Source: an uncultured Prevotella sp. (GTDB taxonomy: Bacteria > Bacteroidota > Bacteroidia > Bacteroidales > Bacteroidaceae). From it: a stretch of DNA of 62,689 bases. Below, one piece after another: positions 54,776 through 62,689 of the stretch. Location of the stretch: positions 1-62,689 of the forward strand of contig CAAGEG010000016.1 in the NCBI GenBank assembly GCA_900768785.1, given 5' to 3'. The position numbers and the translations under genes are program-made. How positions within the stretch are numbered: the stretch's first letter is position 1; each line of letters opens with the position of its first letter. The notes under the pieces are model-generated. The model saw only the letters and a program-made list of their open reading frames with translations, made no database searches and had not been told where the DNA came from.

Positions 54776-56932
54776 ATGAGTAAACAGTTTAATGGTAAAA
54801 AAATCATCCCAAGATATAAGCTTATTGCTTATATTATGTTGTGTTTTGGCTTTGTAATCGTAGTCAAAGCAGCATATATTGGTACAGTTAAGCGTGATTA
54901 TTGGTTGCAAGTTGCGGCAAGATTAAAGAAAGATAGTGTTGACGTTAAGCCTGTTAGGGGTAATATTCTTAGTTGTGACAAGCAACTTATGGCAAGTTCT
55001 TTACCAGAATATAAAATGTATATGGATTTTCAAGCCGGAGGAGAAGAGAAAGATTCATTATGGATTGTCAAATTAGATAGTATATGTAATGGTCTTCATG
55101 AAATATTTCCTGAAAAATCTGCAGCAGATTTTAAGCGCGATCTTGAAGAAGGACGAGCTAAGAAGAAGAGGAATTGGCCTATATGGAAAAAGCGTGTATC
55201 ATACAATGTATATTCTGAGGTAAAGAAACTTCCGGTTTTTAGACTTCCTAAATTTAAAGGTGGTTTTCACGAAGAAGTCTTTAATGCAAGACAACGCCCG
55301 TTTGGCTCACTTGCACAACGTACTATTGGTGATATGTTTGGAGCAAAAGATACGGCACGTTGTGGTCTTGAATTATCCTTCGATTCAATACTGCGAGGTA
55401 AAATGGGTAAGATAAGCCGTCGCAAAGTAATGAATAAATATCTAAGTCTTATCATGAAAGAGCCCGTAGATGGCGCCGATATTATTACTACAATTGATGT
55501 TAACATACAAGATATTGCCGAAAGAGCACTTATAGACGAGCTGAAATTAATAAACGGAAATGTTGGTGTTGCTATTGTTATGGAAGTTCAGACAGGTGAC
55601 ATCAAGGCTATTGTAAACATGTCAAAAGTTGGAGAAGGTCAATATAAAGAGATTAAGAATAGCGCAGTTTCCGATTTGCTTGAGCCTGGTTCTGTGTTCA
55701 AAACAGCATCTATTATGGTTGCTCTTGACGATGGTGTTGTTGACACCACTTATACTGTAGATACAGGATGTGGAATATGGGATATGTATGGTGCAAAAAT
55801 GCGTGACCACAATTGGCATCGTGGTGGTTATCAAGTATTGACTCTACCTCAGACACTTGAATATAGTTCAAACATAGGTATAAGTCGTATTATTGATAAG
55901 TATTATCACAATAATCCGGAGAAGTTTGTAGAAGGTATTGATCGTCTCGGACTAAGAGAAGATCTCCATATTCCATTAGTTGGCGCTGCACCCCCCGTTA
56001 TCAGAATGCCTAAAAAAAATAGTAAGGGTCAATATATTAATTGGAGCAAAACAGCTTTGCCATGGATGAGCATTGGCTATGAGACACAAATACCTCCTAT
56101 CTCGACGCTTACCTTCTATAATGCTATTGCAAATGGGGGCAAAATGGTACGTCCACGCTTTGTCAAAAGTGTAGAAAAGGATGGAGAGACAATAATTGAT
56201 TTCCCTGTTGAAGTAATAAAAGAAAAGATATGTAAGGACAAAACACTCCGCGAAATACAAACTATCTTGGAACATGTCGTGAGTCAAGGTTTAGGAAAGA
56301 AAGCCGGCTCACCTTCATTTAAGGTTGCCGGTAAAACCGGAACGGCACAAATCTCCAAAGGAGCTGCCGGTTACAAGTCAGGACAAATGAACTATTTATT
56401 GAGTTTTGCCGGTTATTTCCCTGCCGATGCTCCACGTTATAGTTGTATTGTATGTATACAAAAATCCGGTCTTCCTGCTTCAGGTGGCGGAATGAGTGGA
56501 GTTGTTTTCCATCAAATATCAGAAGGTATCATGGCTCAAAGTCTTAAACTTATTGTAAACGATGCACGTGATTCTCTCTCCATTCTAATTCCGGAAGTAA
56601 AAAACGGTAATATTATGGCTGCAAATTACGTTCTTGGCACTCTTGGCATAAAAACTAACAAGAATTGGAGCGGTAGCTATGCAGACGGGAATCCTATTTG
56701 GGGGCATGCAGCAAGAAATAATTCATCAGTAACTCTATCTCCAAAATCGACATATAGCAACAATTGCGTCCCCGATGTTACCGGTATGGGAGCACGTGAT
56801 GCAGTTTATCTACTTGAAAGTCGTGGAATTAAGGTGAGAATATCAGGTCGTGGCAAGGTAACTGAACAAAGTTTGCCACCCGGACATATAATTAAGAAGA
56901 AAGAAATTTGCTCATTGAAGTTGGAAATATAA
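54776..56932 (+). CDS. ftsI: septal penicillin-binding protein (FtsI/PBP2B-like) with PASTA domain
   Basis: A 718-residue transpeptidase with one N-terminal membrane helix (about 14-34), a dimerisation domain and the transpeptidase motifs SVFK (S306, K309), SSN (364-366) and KTG (520-522). One PASTA domain closes the protein (about 655-718, CVPDVTGMGARDAVYLLES). It cross-links peptidoglycan at the septum together with FtsW. It lies 42 bp after ftsL. Confidence 0.95.
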   Translation: MSKQFNGKKIIPRYKLIAYIMLCFGFVIVVKAAYIGTVKRDYWLQVAARLKKDSVDVKPVRGNILSCDKQLMASSLPEYKMYMDFQAGGEEKDSLWIVKLDSICNGLHEIFPEKSAADFKRDLEEGRAKKKRNWPIWKKRVSYNVYSEVKKLPVFRLPKFKGGFHEEVFNARQRPFGSLAQRTIGDMFGAKDTARCGLELSFDSILRGKMGKISRRKVMNKYLSLIMKEPVDGADIITTIDVNIQDIAERALIDELKLINGNVGVAIVMEVQTGDIKAIVNMSKVGEGQYKEIKNSAVSDLLEPGSVFKTASIMVALDDGVVDTTYTVDTGCGIWDMYGAKMRDHNWHRGGYQVLTLPQTLEYSSNIGISRIIDKYYHNNPEKFVEGIDRLGLREDLHIPLVGAAPPVIRMPKKNSKGQYINWSKTALPWMSIGYETQIPPISTLTFYNAIANGGKMVRPRFVKSVEKDGETIIDFPVEVIKEKICKDKTLREIQTILEHVVSQGLGKKAGSPSFKVAGKTGTAQISKGAAGYKSGQMNYLLSFAGYFPADAPRYSCIVCIQKSGLPASGGGMSGVVFHQISEGIMAQSLKLIVNDARDSLSILIPEVKNGNIMAANYVLGTLGIKTNKNWSGSYADGNPIWGHAARNNSSVTLSPKSTYSNNCVPDVTGMGARDAVYLLESRGIKVRISGRGKVTEQSLPPGHIIKKKEICSLKLEI

Positions 56933-56962
56933 TATAGAAACAATAGAAAACATTATACTATT

Positions 56963-58417
56963 ATGATACTGACAGAACTTCTAAGAGATGTTAATCCCAT
57001 CAACATCGTTGGCAATACAGAAAAAGAAATAACCGGAGTTAATATTGATTCACGCCGTATAGACAAAGGGCATCTGTTTATTGCCATAAAAGGAACTCAA
57101 GTTGACGGACATAACTATATTGACAAAGCTATAGCTCAAGGAGCCGTTGCTATAATATGTGAGACAATACCATTAAATACAGATGATAAAATAACATATA
57201 TACAGGTAGAATCTACAGAAAGTATTGTTGGCAATATTGCCACTATTTTCTATGGAGAACCTTCAAAGAAATTGAAACTTGTAGGTGTTACAGGCACAAA
57301 TGGCAAAACAACAATTGCCACCTTATTATATAATATGTTCAGAACGTTCGGTTTCAAGTGCGGTTTATTGTCAACCGTATGCAATTATATAGAAGGAGAA
57401 GCAATACCAACCAACCATACCACCCCCGACCCCATAGAACTCAATGCACTTTTGGGGCAAATGGTAAGTGCCGGATGCGAATATGCTTTTATGGAATGTA
57501 GCTCTCATGCTATTGCACAAAAGCGCATTGGCGGATTAATATTTGCCGGAGGCATCTTTACCAACCTGACTCGTGATCATCTTGATTATCACAAAACATT
57601 TGAGAACTATCGTGATGCGAAGAAAGCATTTTTTGACTCTCTGCCCAAAACAGCTTTTGCCATAACCAATGCCGATGATAAAAACGGAATGGTAATGGTT
57701 CAAAACTGCAAAGCATCGATTAAGACCTATTCAACACGTTCAATGGCAGACTTCAAGGCAAAGATTCTTGAATGTCATTTTGGAGGAATGTATCTGGAAA
57801 TAGATGGTAAAGAGGTAGGAGTTCAGTTTATCGGCAAATTTAATGTCAGCAATTTATTGGCTGTATATGGTGCTGCCATTATGTTGGGGCAACAATCAGA
57901 CAATGTTTTATTAGCTATGAGCACTCTTAAAAGTGTTAACGGGCGTCTTGATCCCGTACAATCTCCCAATGGAGTTACTGCTATTGTTGATTATGCCCAC
58001 ACTCCCGATGCTCTTGAAAACGTACTTAAAGCTATTCATGAGGTACTTAATGGCAAAGGAGAAGTTATTACGGTTTGCGGAGCCGGTGGTAATCGCGACA
58101 AAGGCAAACGTCCTCTTATGGCTCAAGAAGCGGTAAAACAAAGTGACAAAGTGATTATTACAAGTGATAATCCGCGTTTTGAGGAGCCTCAAGATATTAT
58201 TAATGATATGTTAGCAGGGCTTACACCTCAGCAAATGAAGAAAGTAATCAGTATTGTTGACCGTAAAGAAGCTATTCGTACAGCATGTCTTATGGCTAAA
58301 AAAGGTGATGTTATTCTTGTTGCAGGCAAGGGACATGAGGACTATCAAGAGATTAAGGGTGTCAAACATCATTTTGACGACAAAGAAATCTTACGCGAAA
58401 TATTTGCAAATTCATAA
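56963..58417 (+). CDS. murE: UDP-MurNAc-tripeptide synthetase (meso-DAP adding)
   Basis: A 484-residue Mur ligase with GVTGTNGKTTIATLLYNM, GGIFTNLTRDHLDYH and DYAHTPDALENVL. The specificity motif DNPR (SDNPRFEEP) is the form associated with meso-diaminopimelate, so the peptidoglycan of this organism is predicted to be mDAP type. It lies 30 bp after ftsI. Confidence 0.96.
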   Translation: MILTELLRDVNPINIVGNTEKEITGVNIDSRRIDKGHLFIAIKGTQVDGHNYIDKAIAQGAVAIICETIPLNTDDKITYIQVESTESIVGNIATIFYGEPSKKLKLVGVTGTNGKTTIATLLYNMFRTFGFKCGLLSTVCNYIEGEAIPTNHTTPDPIELNALLGQMVSAGCEYAFMECSSHAIAQKRIGGLIFAGGIFTNLTRDHLDYHKTFENYRDAKKAFFDSLPKTAFAITNADDKNGMVMVQNCKASIKTYSTRSMADFKAKILECHFGGMYLEIDGKEVGVQFIGKFNVSNLLAVYGAAIMLGQQSDNVLLAMSTLKSVNGRLDPVQSPNGVTAIVDYAHTPDALENVLKAIHEVLNGKGEVITVCGAGGNRDKGKRPLMAQEAVKQSDKVIITSDNPRFEEPQDIINDMLAGLTPQQMKKVISIVDRKEAIRTACLMAKKGDVILVAGKGHEDYQEIKGVKHHFDDKEILREIFANS

Positions 58418-58435
58418 CGTTTAAAAGACAAAGCT

Positions 58436-59707
58436 ATGTTATATTATCTTTTCCGTTTTTTAGAACAGTTTGGAATTCCCGGTTCTCACATCTGGAGTTA
58501 TATATCTTTCCGCTCTTTATTAGCGCTCATAATGTCGCTTGTTATATCTGCCTGGTTCGGAGAAAAATTCATTAAGTATCTCAAAAGCAAACAAATAACA
58601 GAGGTACAACGTGATGCTACGATAGATCCATTTGGTGTTAAGAAAGTTGGTGTACCTTCTATGGGAGGTGTTATCATTATCATAGCCATCCTTGTTCCGG
58701 TAATTTTGCTCGGACGTATGCGCAATATCTATCTTATTCTTATGATAGTAACAACGATATGGCTTGGTTTTCTCGGAGGTCTTGATGACTATATAAAGAT
58801 TTTCCGTCACAACAAAGACGGTTTACCCGGTAAGTTTAAGATTGTGGGACAAATAAGTATCGGACTTATAGTCGGGCTTATATTGTGGAATAGTCCTGAT
58901 GCAAAGATTAACGAAAACCTGTCTTTTGAACGTAAAACTAACCATGAGCTGGTTGTAAAACACCAGACAGAGGCGACAAAATCATTAAAAACAACAATAC
59001 CATTTGTAAAAAGCCATAATCTTGACTATGCAAATATAATGTCTTTTTGCGGGAAATATAAGACCGCAGCAGGTTGGATATTATTTGTCATTATGACAAT
59101 AGTTGTAGTAACAGCTGTGTCAAATGGAGCCAATCTTAACGATGGAATGGACGGAATGTGTGCCGGCAACTCGGCAATTATTGGAGTTGCACTCGGCATA
59201 TTTGCTTATGTAAGCAGCCATATTGAATATGCAGCATATCTAAATATAATGTATATACCCGGTTCTCAAGAACTTGTGGTGTTCTTGTGCGCATTTGTTG
59301 GTGCTCTTATTGGTTTTTTATGGTACAATGCATATCCCGCACAAGTGTTTATGGGAGACACAGGCTCTCTAACTATTGGCGGTATAATCGGTGTATGTGC
59401 CGTTATCATACACAAAGAACTGATGTTACCGATACTTTGCGGCATTTTCTTTGTTGAAAGTCTTAGCGTGATACTTCAAGTATATTATGCTAAAGCAGGA
59501 ACACGTCGTGGTATAAAGCAACGAATGTTTAAACGTGCACCTCTTCATGACACGTTCCGCACTCAACAGTCTCAACTTGACCCACAGATAAAATATCTTT
59601 TCAACAAGCCAAAAGGTGCAATCCACGAGTCAAAAATAACAATACGTTTCTGGATTGTAACAATAATCCTTGCGGCATTGACAATAATAACACTAAAAAT
59701 CAGATAA
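58436..59707 (+). CDS. mraY: phospho-MurNAc-pentapeptide transferase
   Basis: A 423-residue integral membrane enzyme making lipid I. Conserved motifs are SMGGVIIII, the aspartate-rich GGLDDYIKIFRHNKDGLPGKFK, NLNDGMDGM and HDTFR...Q. It is about 60 residues longer than the usual 360 because of a hydrophilic segment around residues 160-205 (NENLSFERKTNHELVVKHQ onward), a known type of expansion in Bacteroidetes MraY. Confidence 0.95.
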   Translation: MLYYLFRFLEQFGIPGSHIWSYISFRSLLALIMSLVISAWFGEKFIKYLKSKQITEVQRDATIDPFGVKKVGVPSMGGVIIIIAILVPVILLGRMRNIYLILMIVTTIWLGFLGGLDDYIKIFRHNKDGLPGKFKIVGQISIGLIVGLILWNSPDAKINENLSFERKTNHELVVKHQTEATKSLKTTIPFVKSHNLDYANIMSFCGKYKTAAGWILFVIMTIVVVTAVSNGANLNDGMDGMCAGNSAIIGVALGIFAYVSSHIEYAAYLNIMYIPGSQELVVFLCAFVGALIGFLWYNAYPAQVFMGDTGSLTIGGIIGVCAVIIHKELMLPILCGIFFVESLSVILQVYYAKAGTRRGIKQRMFKRAPLHDTFRTQQSQLDPQIKYLFNKPKGAIHESKITIRFWIVTIILAALTIITLKIR

Positions 59708-59743
59708 TGCCGAAAATGGCAATAGCATAAAAATTTATTTGAG

Positions 59744-61075
59744 ATGAAAAGAATAGTAATATTAGGTGCAGGAGAAAGCGGTGCCGGTGCAGCGGTTTTG
59801 GCAAAAAAAGAAGGGTTCAATGTGTTTGTTTCTGATATGTCTGCCATTAAAAACAAATACAAAGACGTCCTCAATTCTCATAATATTGAATGGGAAGAGG
59901 GACAACATACAGAAACTAAAATACTAAATGCCGATGAGATAATAAAGAGCCCGGGAATTCCTGAAAATGCTCCAATGATAAGAAAATGCCGTCAACAAGG
60001 CATCAATATCATAAGCGAAATAGAATTTGCAGGTCGTTATACTAAATCAAAAATGATATGTATAACCGGAAGTAACGGCAAAACAACAACTACATCTTTG
60101 ATATATCATATCTTCAAAAATGCCGGATACGATGTCGGTTTGGCGGGCAACATTGGCAACAGCCTTGCTTTACAGGTGGCTGAAGCACCTCACGAATATT
60201 ATGTGATAGAACTTAGCTCGTTCCAACTGGATAATATGTATAATTTCCGTGCGAATATTGCCATTCTACTAAATATCACACCTGACCATCTTGACCGTTA
60301 CGATAATTGCATGCAGAATTATGTAGATTCTAAAATGCGTATTTTGCAAAACCAAACAAATGAAGACTCATTCATATATTGGAATGATGACCCTATAATT
60401 AAGCGAGAACTCGGTAAGTATGATATTAAATCTATTTGCTATCCATTCTCAGAACTTAAAGAAAACGGTTCAATAGGATATATTGAAGAGGGACAATACA
60501 AGATTGAAAAGCCTACCCCATTCAACATGGAACAAGAGCAACTTAGTTTGACCGGTAAACATAATATATATAACTCGCTTGCTGCCGGTATTGCTTCTAA
60601 TGTTGCGGGTATAAAAAAAGACTTTATACGCAAGAGTTTGAGCGATTTTCCCGGAGTTGAACATCGTTTGGAGCGTGTTACACGCGTTGCCGGAGTGGAA
60701 TATATCAACGACTCTAAAGCTACTAATGTTGATGCTTGCTGGTACGCACTTGAAAGTATGCGAACACCGGTTATACTTATTATTGGTGGTAAAGATAAAG
60801 GTAACGACTATAATGCCATTAAGGAACTGGTGAAAAGGAAATGCGTTGGATTGGTTTATTTAGGTGCCGACAACAGCAAATTGCATAATTTCTTCGATGA
60901 AATGGGCATTCCCGTACGCGACACACACTCTATGGAAGAATGCGTAAAGGCATGTTACGAGATGGCAAAACCCGGAGATACCGTATTGCTAAGCCCATGT
61001 TGTGCAAGTTTCGACTTGTTTAAAAACATGGAAGATCGCGGAGAACAATTCAAGAACTTGGTAAGAAACTTATAA
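59744..61075 (+). CDS. murD: UDP-MurNAc-L-alanine--D-glutamate ligase
   Basis: A 443-residue Mur ligase. It shows ILGAGESGAGAAVLAKKEG, ICITGSNGKTTTTSL, LLNITPDHLDRYDN, INDSKATNVDA and SPCCASFDLFKNMEDRG. It adds D-glutamate to the stem peptide. It lies between mraY and ftsW. Confidence 0.96.
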   Translation: MKRIVILGAGESGAGAAVLAKKEGFNVFVSDMSAIKNKYKDVLNSHNIEWEEGQHTETKILNADEIIKSPGIPENAPMIRKCRQQGINIISEIEFAGRYTKSKMICITGSNGKTTTTSLIYHIFKNAGYDVGLAGNIGNSLALQVAEAPHEYYVIELSSFQLDNMYNFRANIAILLNITPDHLDRYDNCMQNYVDSKMRILQNQTNEDSFIYWNDDPIIKRELGKYDIKSICYPFSELKENGSIGYIEEGQYKIEKPTPFNMEQEQLSLTGKHNIYNSLAAGIASNVAGIKKDFIRKSLSDFPGVEHRLERVTRVAGVEYINDSKATNVDACWYALESMRTPVILIIGGKDKGNDYNAIKELVKRKCVGLVYLGADNSKLHNFFDEMGIPVRDTHSMEECVKACYEMAKPGDTVLLSPCCASFDLFKNMEDRGEQFKNLVRNL

Positions 61076-61113
61076 TTAAACAAAACATAACACATTTTCT
61101 CCATAAGAAATAA

Positions 61114-62385
61114 ATGGAAAACTCGGTAAAAACGACGAAATTCAAAGGTGATAGAGTAATTTGGATAGTATTTTTCTTTCTCTGTCTAATTAGCATTATA
61201 GAGGTATTCAGCGCATCGAGCAACTTGTCGTTTAATAGTGGCAACTATCTAAAACCTGTTCTCAAGCATTGTGGTATCCTTTTTATAGGCATAATTGCCA
61301 TGCTATTTATTATGAACATAAAGTGTAAGTACTTCAAAGTAGTTACTCCATTTGCTTTATTCTTTTCGTTTATCGGTTTGATAGCCGTGTTTTTCTTAGG
61401 CGAAACCACTAACGGCTCTCAGCGTTGGCTGTCGTTTCTCGGCATTCAATTTCAACCTTCCGAATTGGCAAAAGGTGCTTTAGTTCTCGCTACGGCACAA
61501 ATTCTTAGTGCTATGCAGACAGTTAACGGAGCTGATAAGCATGCTTTCAAATATATTCTTATTATCAGCTTATTCATGATAGGGCCTATTGCTGTTGAAA
61601 ACCTGTCAACCGCTATCCTCTTGGCTTTTGTGGTGTTTCTTATGATGTTTATCGGTAAGGTACCGAAAGCTCAACTTGGCAAGTTGATGGGGGTTGTAAT
61701 GGTTGCCGTTGTGTTATTTCTTACTGCTGTCTTAACTCTTGGTAACGATAAAAGTGCAGAAACACAAAACGAGACTACTGATAAAGAAATATCTATTAAC
61801 GCAGAACCCAAAAAGGAAAGCACATTTGAAAAGGTATTCCACCGCTTTGACACATGGAAAGCCCGTATCGTAAAGTTTGTAGATAAGAAAGAAGTAGCTC
61901 CGGAAGATGTAGATCTTGACAAAGATGCACAAACATCGCATGCCAATATAGCTATTGCTTCGTCAAATCTTGTAGGGAAAGGACCTGGAAACTCTGTTGC
62001 CCGCGACTTCCTTTCACAAGCTTTTTCAGACTTTATTTATGCCATTATTATCGAAGAAATGGGCATTTTAGGTGCCGCCGGTGTGTGTTTCTTATACATT
62101 ATATTATTGTTCCGCACGGCAAACATAGCTAACAAATGCGTAAACACTTTCCCGGCACTCTTGATTATGGGATTTGCTCTTTTGCTTGTAGTGCAAGCTC
62201 TATTCAATATGGCTGTTGCTGTGGGACTTGTTCCTGTTACCGGACAGCCTTTACCACTAATAAGCAAAGGTGGTACATCAACAATTGTCAATTGTGCCTA
62301 TATAGGTATCATACTTAGTGTTAGCTATTCGGCAAAGAAAAAAGACGATTTGACCACCAATAATGATGTTAAACCTGAACCATAA
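61114..62385 (+). CDS. ftsW: septal peptidoglycan glycosyltransferase FtsW
   Basis: A 423-residue SEDS protein with about ten membrane segments and the motifs SQRWLSFLGIQFQPSELAKG and PVTGQPLPLISKGGTS. A hydrophilic insert of about 80 residues (from about 208) enlarges the loop before the SSNLVGKGPGNSVARDFL motif. It polymerises glycan strands at the septum with FtsI. It ends the plus-strand arm. The gene that usually follows, murG, is instead 19 kb to the left on the other strand. Confidence 0.95.
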   Translation: MENSVKTTKFKGDRVIWIVFFFLCLISIIEVFSASSNLSFNSGNYLKPVLKHCGILFIGIIAMLFIMNIKCKYFKVVTPFALFFSFIGLIAVFFLGETTNGSQRWLSFLGIQFQPSELAKGALVLATAQILSAMQTVNGADKHAFKYILIISLFMIGPIAVENLSTAILLAFVVFLMMFIGKVPKAQLGKLMGVVMVAVVLFLTAVLTLGNDKSAETQNETTDKEISINAEPKKESTFEKVFHRFDTWKARIVKFVDKKEVAPEDVDLDKDAQTSHANIAIASSNLVGKGPGNSVARDFLSQAFSDFIYAIIIEEMGILGAAGVCFLYIILLFRTANIANKCVNTFPALLIMGFALLLVVQALFNMAVAVGLVPVTGQPLPLISKGGTSTIVNCAYIGIILSVSYSAKKKDDLTTNNDVKPEP

Positions 62386-62426
62386 ACCATAGACTTAAAT
62401 CCTACAACATATTGATATATAAAATT

Positions 62427-62467
62427 CATGCCATATTGAATACAATTACAAGTCTCAATATGGCATG
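62427..62467. terminator. terminator after ftsW
   Basis: CATGCCATATTGA pairs perfectly with TCAATATGGCATG (13-bp stem, 15-nt loop) between ftsW and the convergent SusC-like fragment, so it can act in both directions. Confidence 0.75.
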
Positions 62468-62494
62468 AAATAATTTAGAAAGAATATAAGAGAG

Positions 62495-62689
62495 TTATTT
62501 AACAACTTTCTTTAAACCGTTTTCTATAACAATTCCCTTGAATGTTTCGTTAACCGGTTACCGTTTGCGGAGCCATGCCAACATAGCTTATAGTAACCTT
62601 GTTGTGCCCTTGTGGCAAGGTCAACGAGAAACGTCCGTTCACGTCTGTAACGGTACCGCCATTAGAGCCTACGACCTTTACCGATGCCC
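62495..62689 (-). pseudogene. carboxypeptidase-regulatory-like (SusC N-domain type) fragment, apparent frameshift, runs off window
   Basis: Read leftwards from the window edge the frame gives ASVKVVGSNGGTVTDVNGRF, then SLTLPQGHNKVTISYVGMAPQTVTG and a stop at 62550-62552. This is the beta-sandwich plug-proximal domain of SusC/TonB-linked proteins. Removing one base in the GG before the stop restores a frame with QTVTVNETFKGIVIENGLKKVVK and a stop at 62495-62497. The tail then resembles the basic C-terminal tails of exported proteins here. It is either a frameshifted gene or a partial gene continuing beyond the window. The 5' part is not visible. Confidence 0.5.

Noticed and set aside
43578..62495. 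Inverted repeats at the two proposed inversion breakpoints
   Set aside because: I compared 43578-43746 with 62386-62495 and saw only a short TACAACATAT in the same orientation, not an inverted pair that could have driven recombination.

Overview
This window comes from the chromosome of a Bacteroidales bacterium, most likely a member of the Prevotellaceae/Bacteroidaceae group. The basis is gene content and signals: promoters carry the Bacteroidota -7 box TAnnTTTG, most starts lack a Shine-Dalgarno sequence, there are NigD-like, DUF4292 and SusC-like proteins, secreted enzymes end in a short basic C-terminal tail, and glycine-lipid acyltransferases are present. The murE DNPR motif points to a meso-diaminopimelate peptidoglycan. 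The DNA is AT-rich and gene-dense.

Region 1 (1-3.7 kb) is accessory DNA. It has short tandem repeats, a frameshifted IS982-type transposase remnant, a DUF1349 protein coupled to an HD-domain protein, and a DUF4143 AAA ATPase preceded by three repeats with an exact 32-bp period. Related ~80-bp sequences lie on both sides of this block. Region 2 (4.0-7.5 kb) is a tightly coupled three-gene unit: myo-inositol-1-phosphate synthase, a membrane-anchored protein resembling a dead trypsin fold, and a MORN-repeat GH25 muramidase lipoprotein.

Region 3 (7.7-33.7 kb) is housekeeping. It holds a PASTA/RluD/Ddl/acyltransferase/NigD-like operon, radC with a glycosyltransferase, efp, rpmH, lpxH with a DUF59 gene, pta-ackA, two tandem NSS transporters, vanZ, a 47-residue membrane protein, prfB, an acyl-CoA ligase, an M20 peptidase, gyrB, an M6 metalloprotease, rpsT, tRNA-Glu and recO. 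Region 4 (33.9-36.9 kb) carries a secreted pectate lyase and a small heat-shock protein with unusual upstream signals.

Region 5 (37-62.4 kb) is the division and cell-wall (dcw) cluster, split into two arms. murG-murC-ftsQ-ftsA-ftsZ-yqeY is on the minus strand (43577-36960). mraZ-rsmH-ftsL-ftsI-murE-mraY-murD-ftsW is on the plus strand (52762-62385). Between them lie an EnvC-like/DUF4292/TPR/dut operon, divergent dgt, and a glsA-glsB pair predicted to make glycine lipids. One inversion of about 18.8 kb, with breakpoints next to murG and after ftsW, would restore the usual uninterrupted order mraZ...ftsW-murG...ftsZ-yqeY. The window ends in a fragment of a SusC-type carboxypeptidase-regulatory-like domain with an apparent frameshift.

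Functionally, the dcw arms, ddl, the PASTA protein, the EnvC-like activator and the GH25 enzyme all act on peptidoglycan. lpxH, glsA/glsB, the PlsC-like acyltransferase, the acyl-CoA ligase and ino1 act on envelope lipids. dut and dgt control nucleotide pools.
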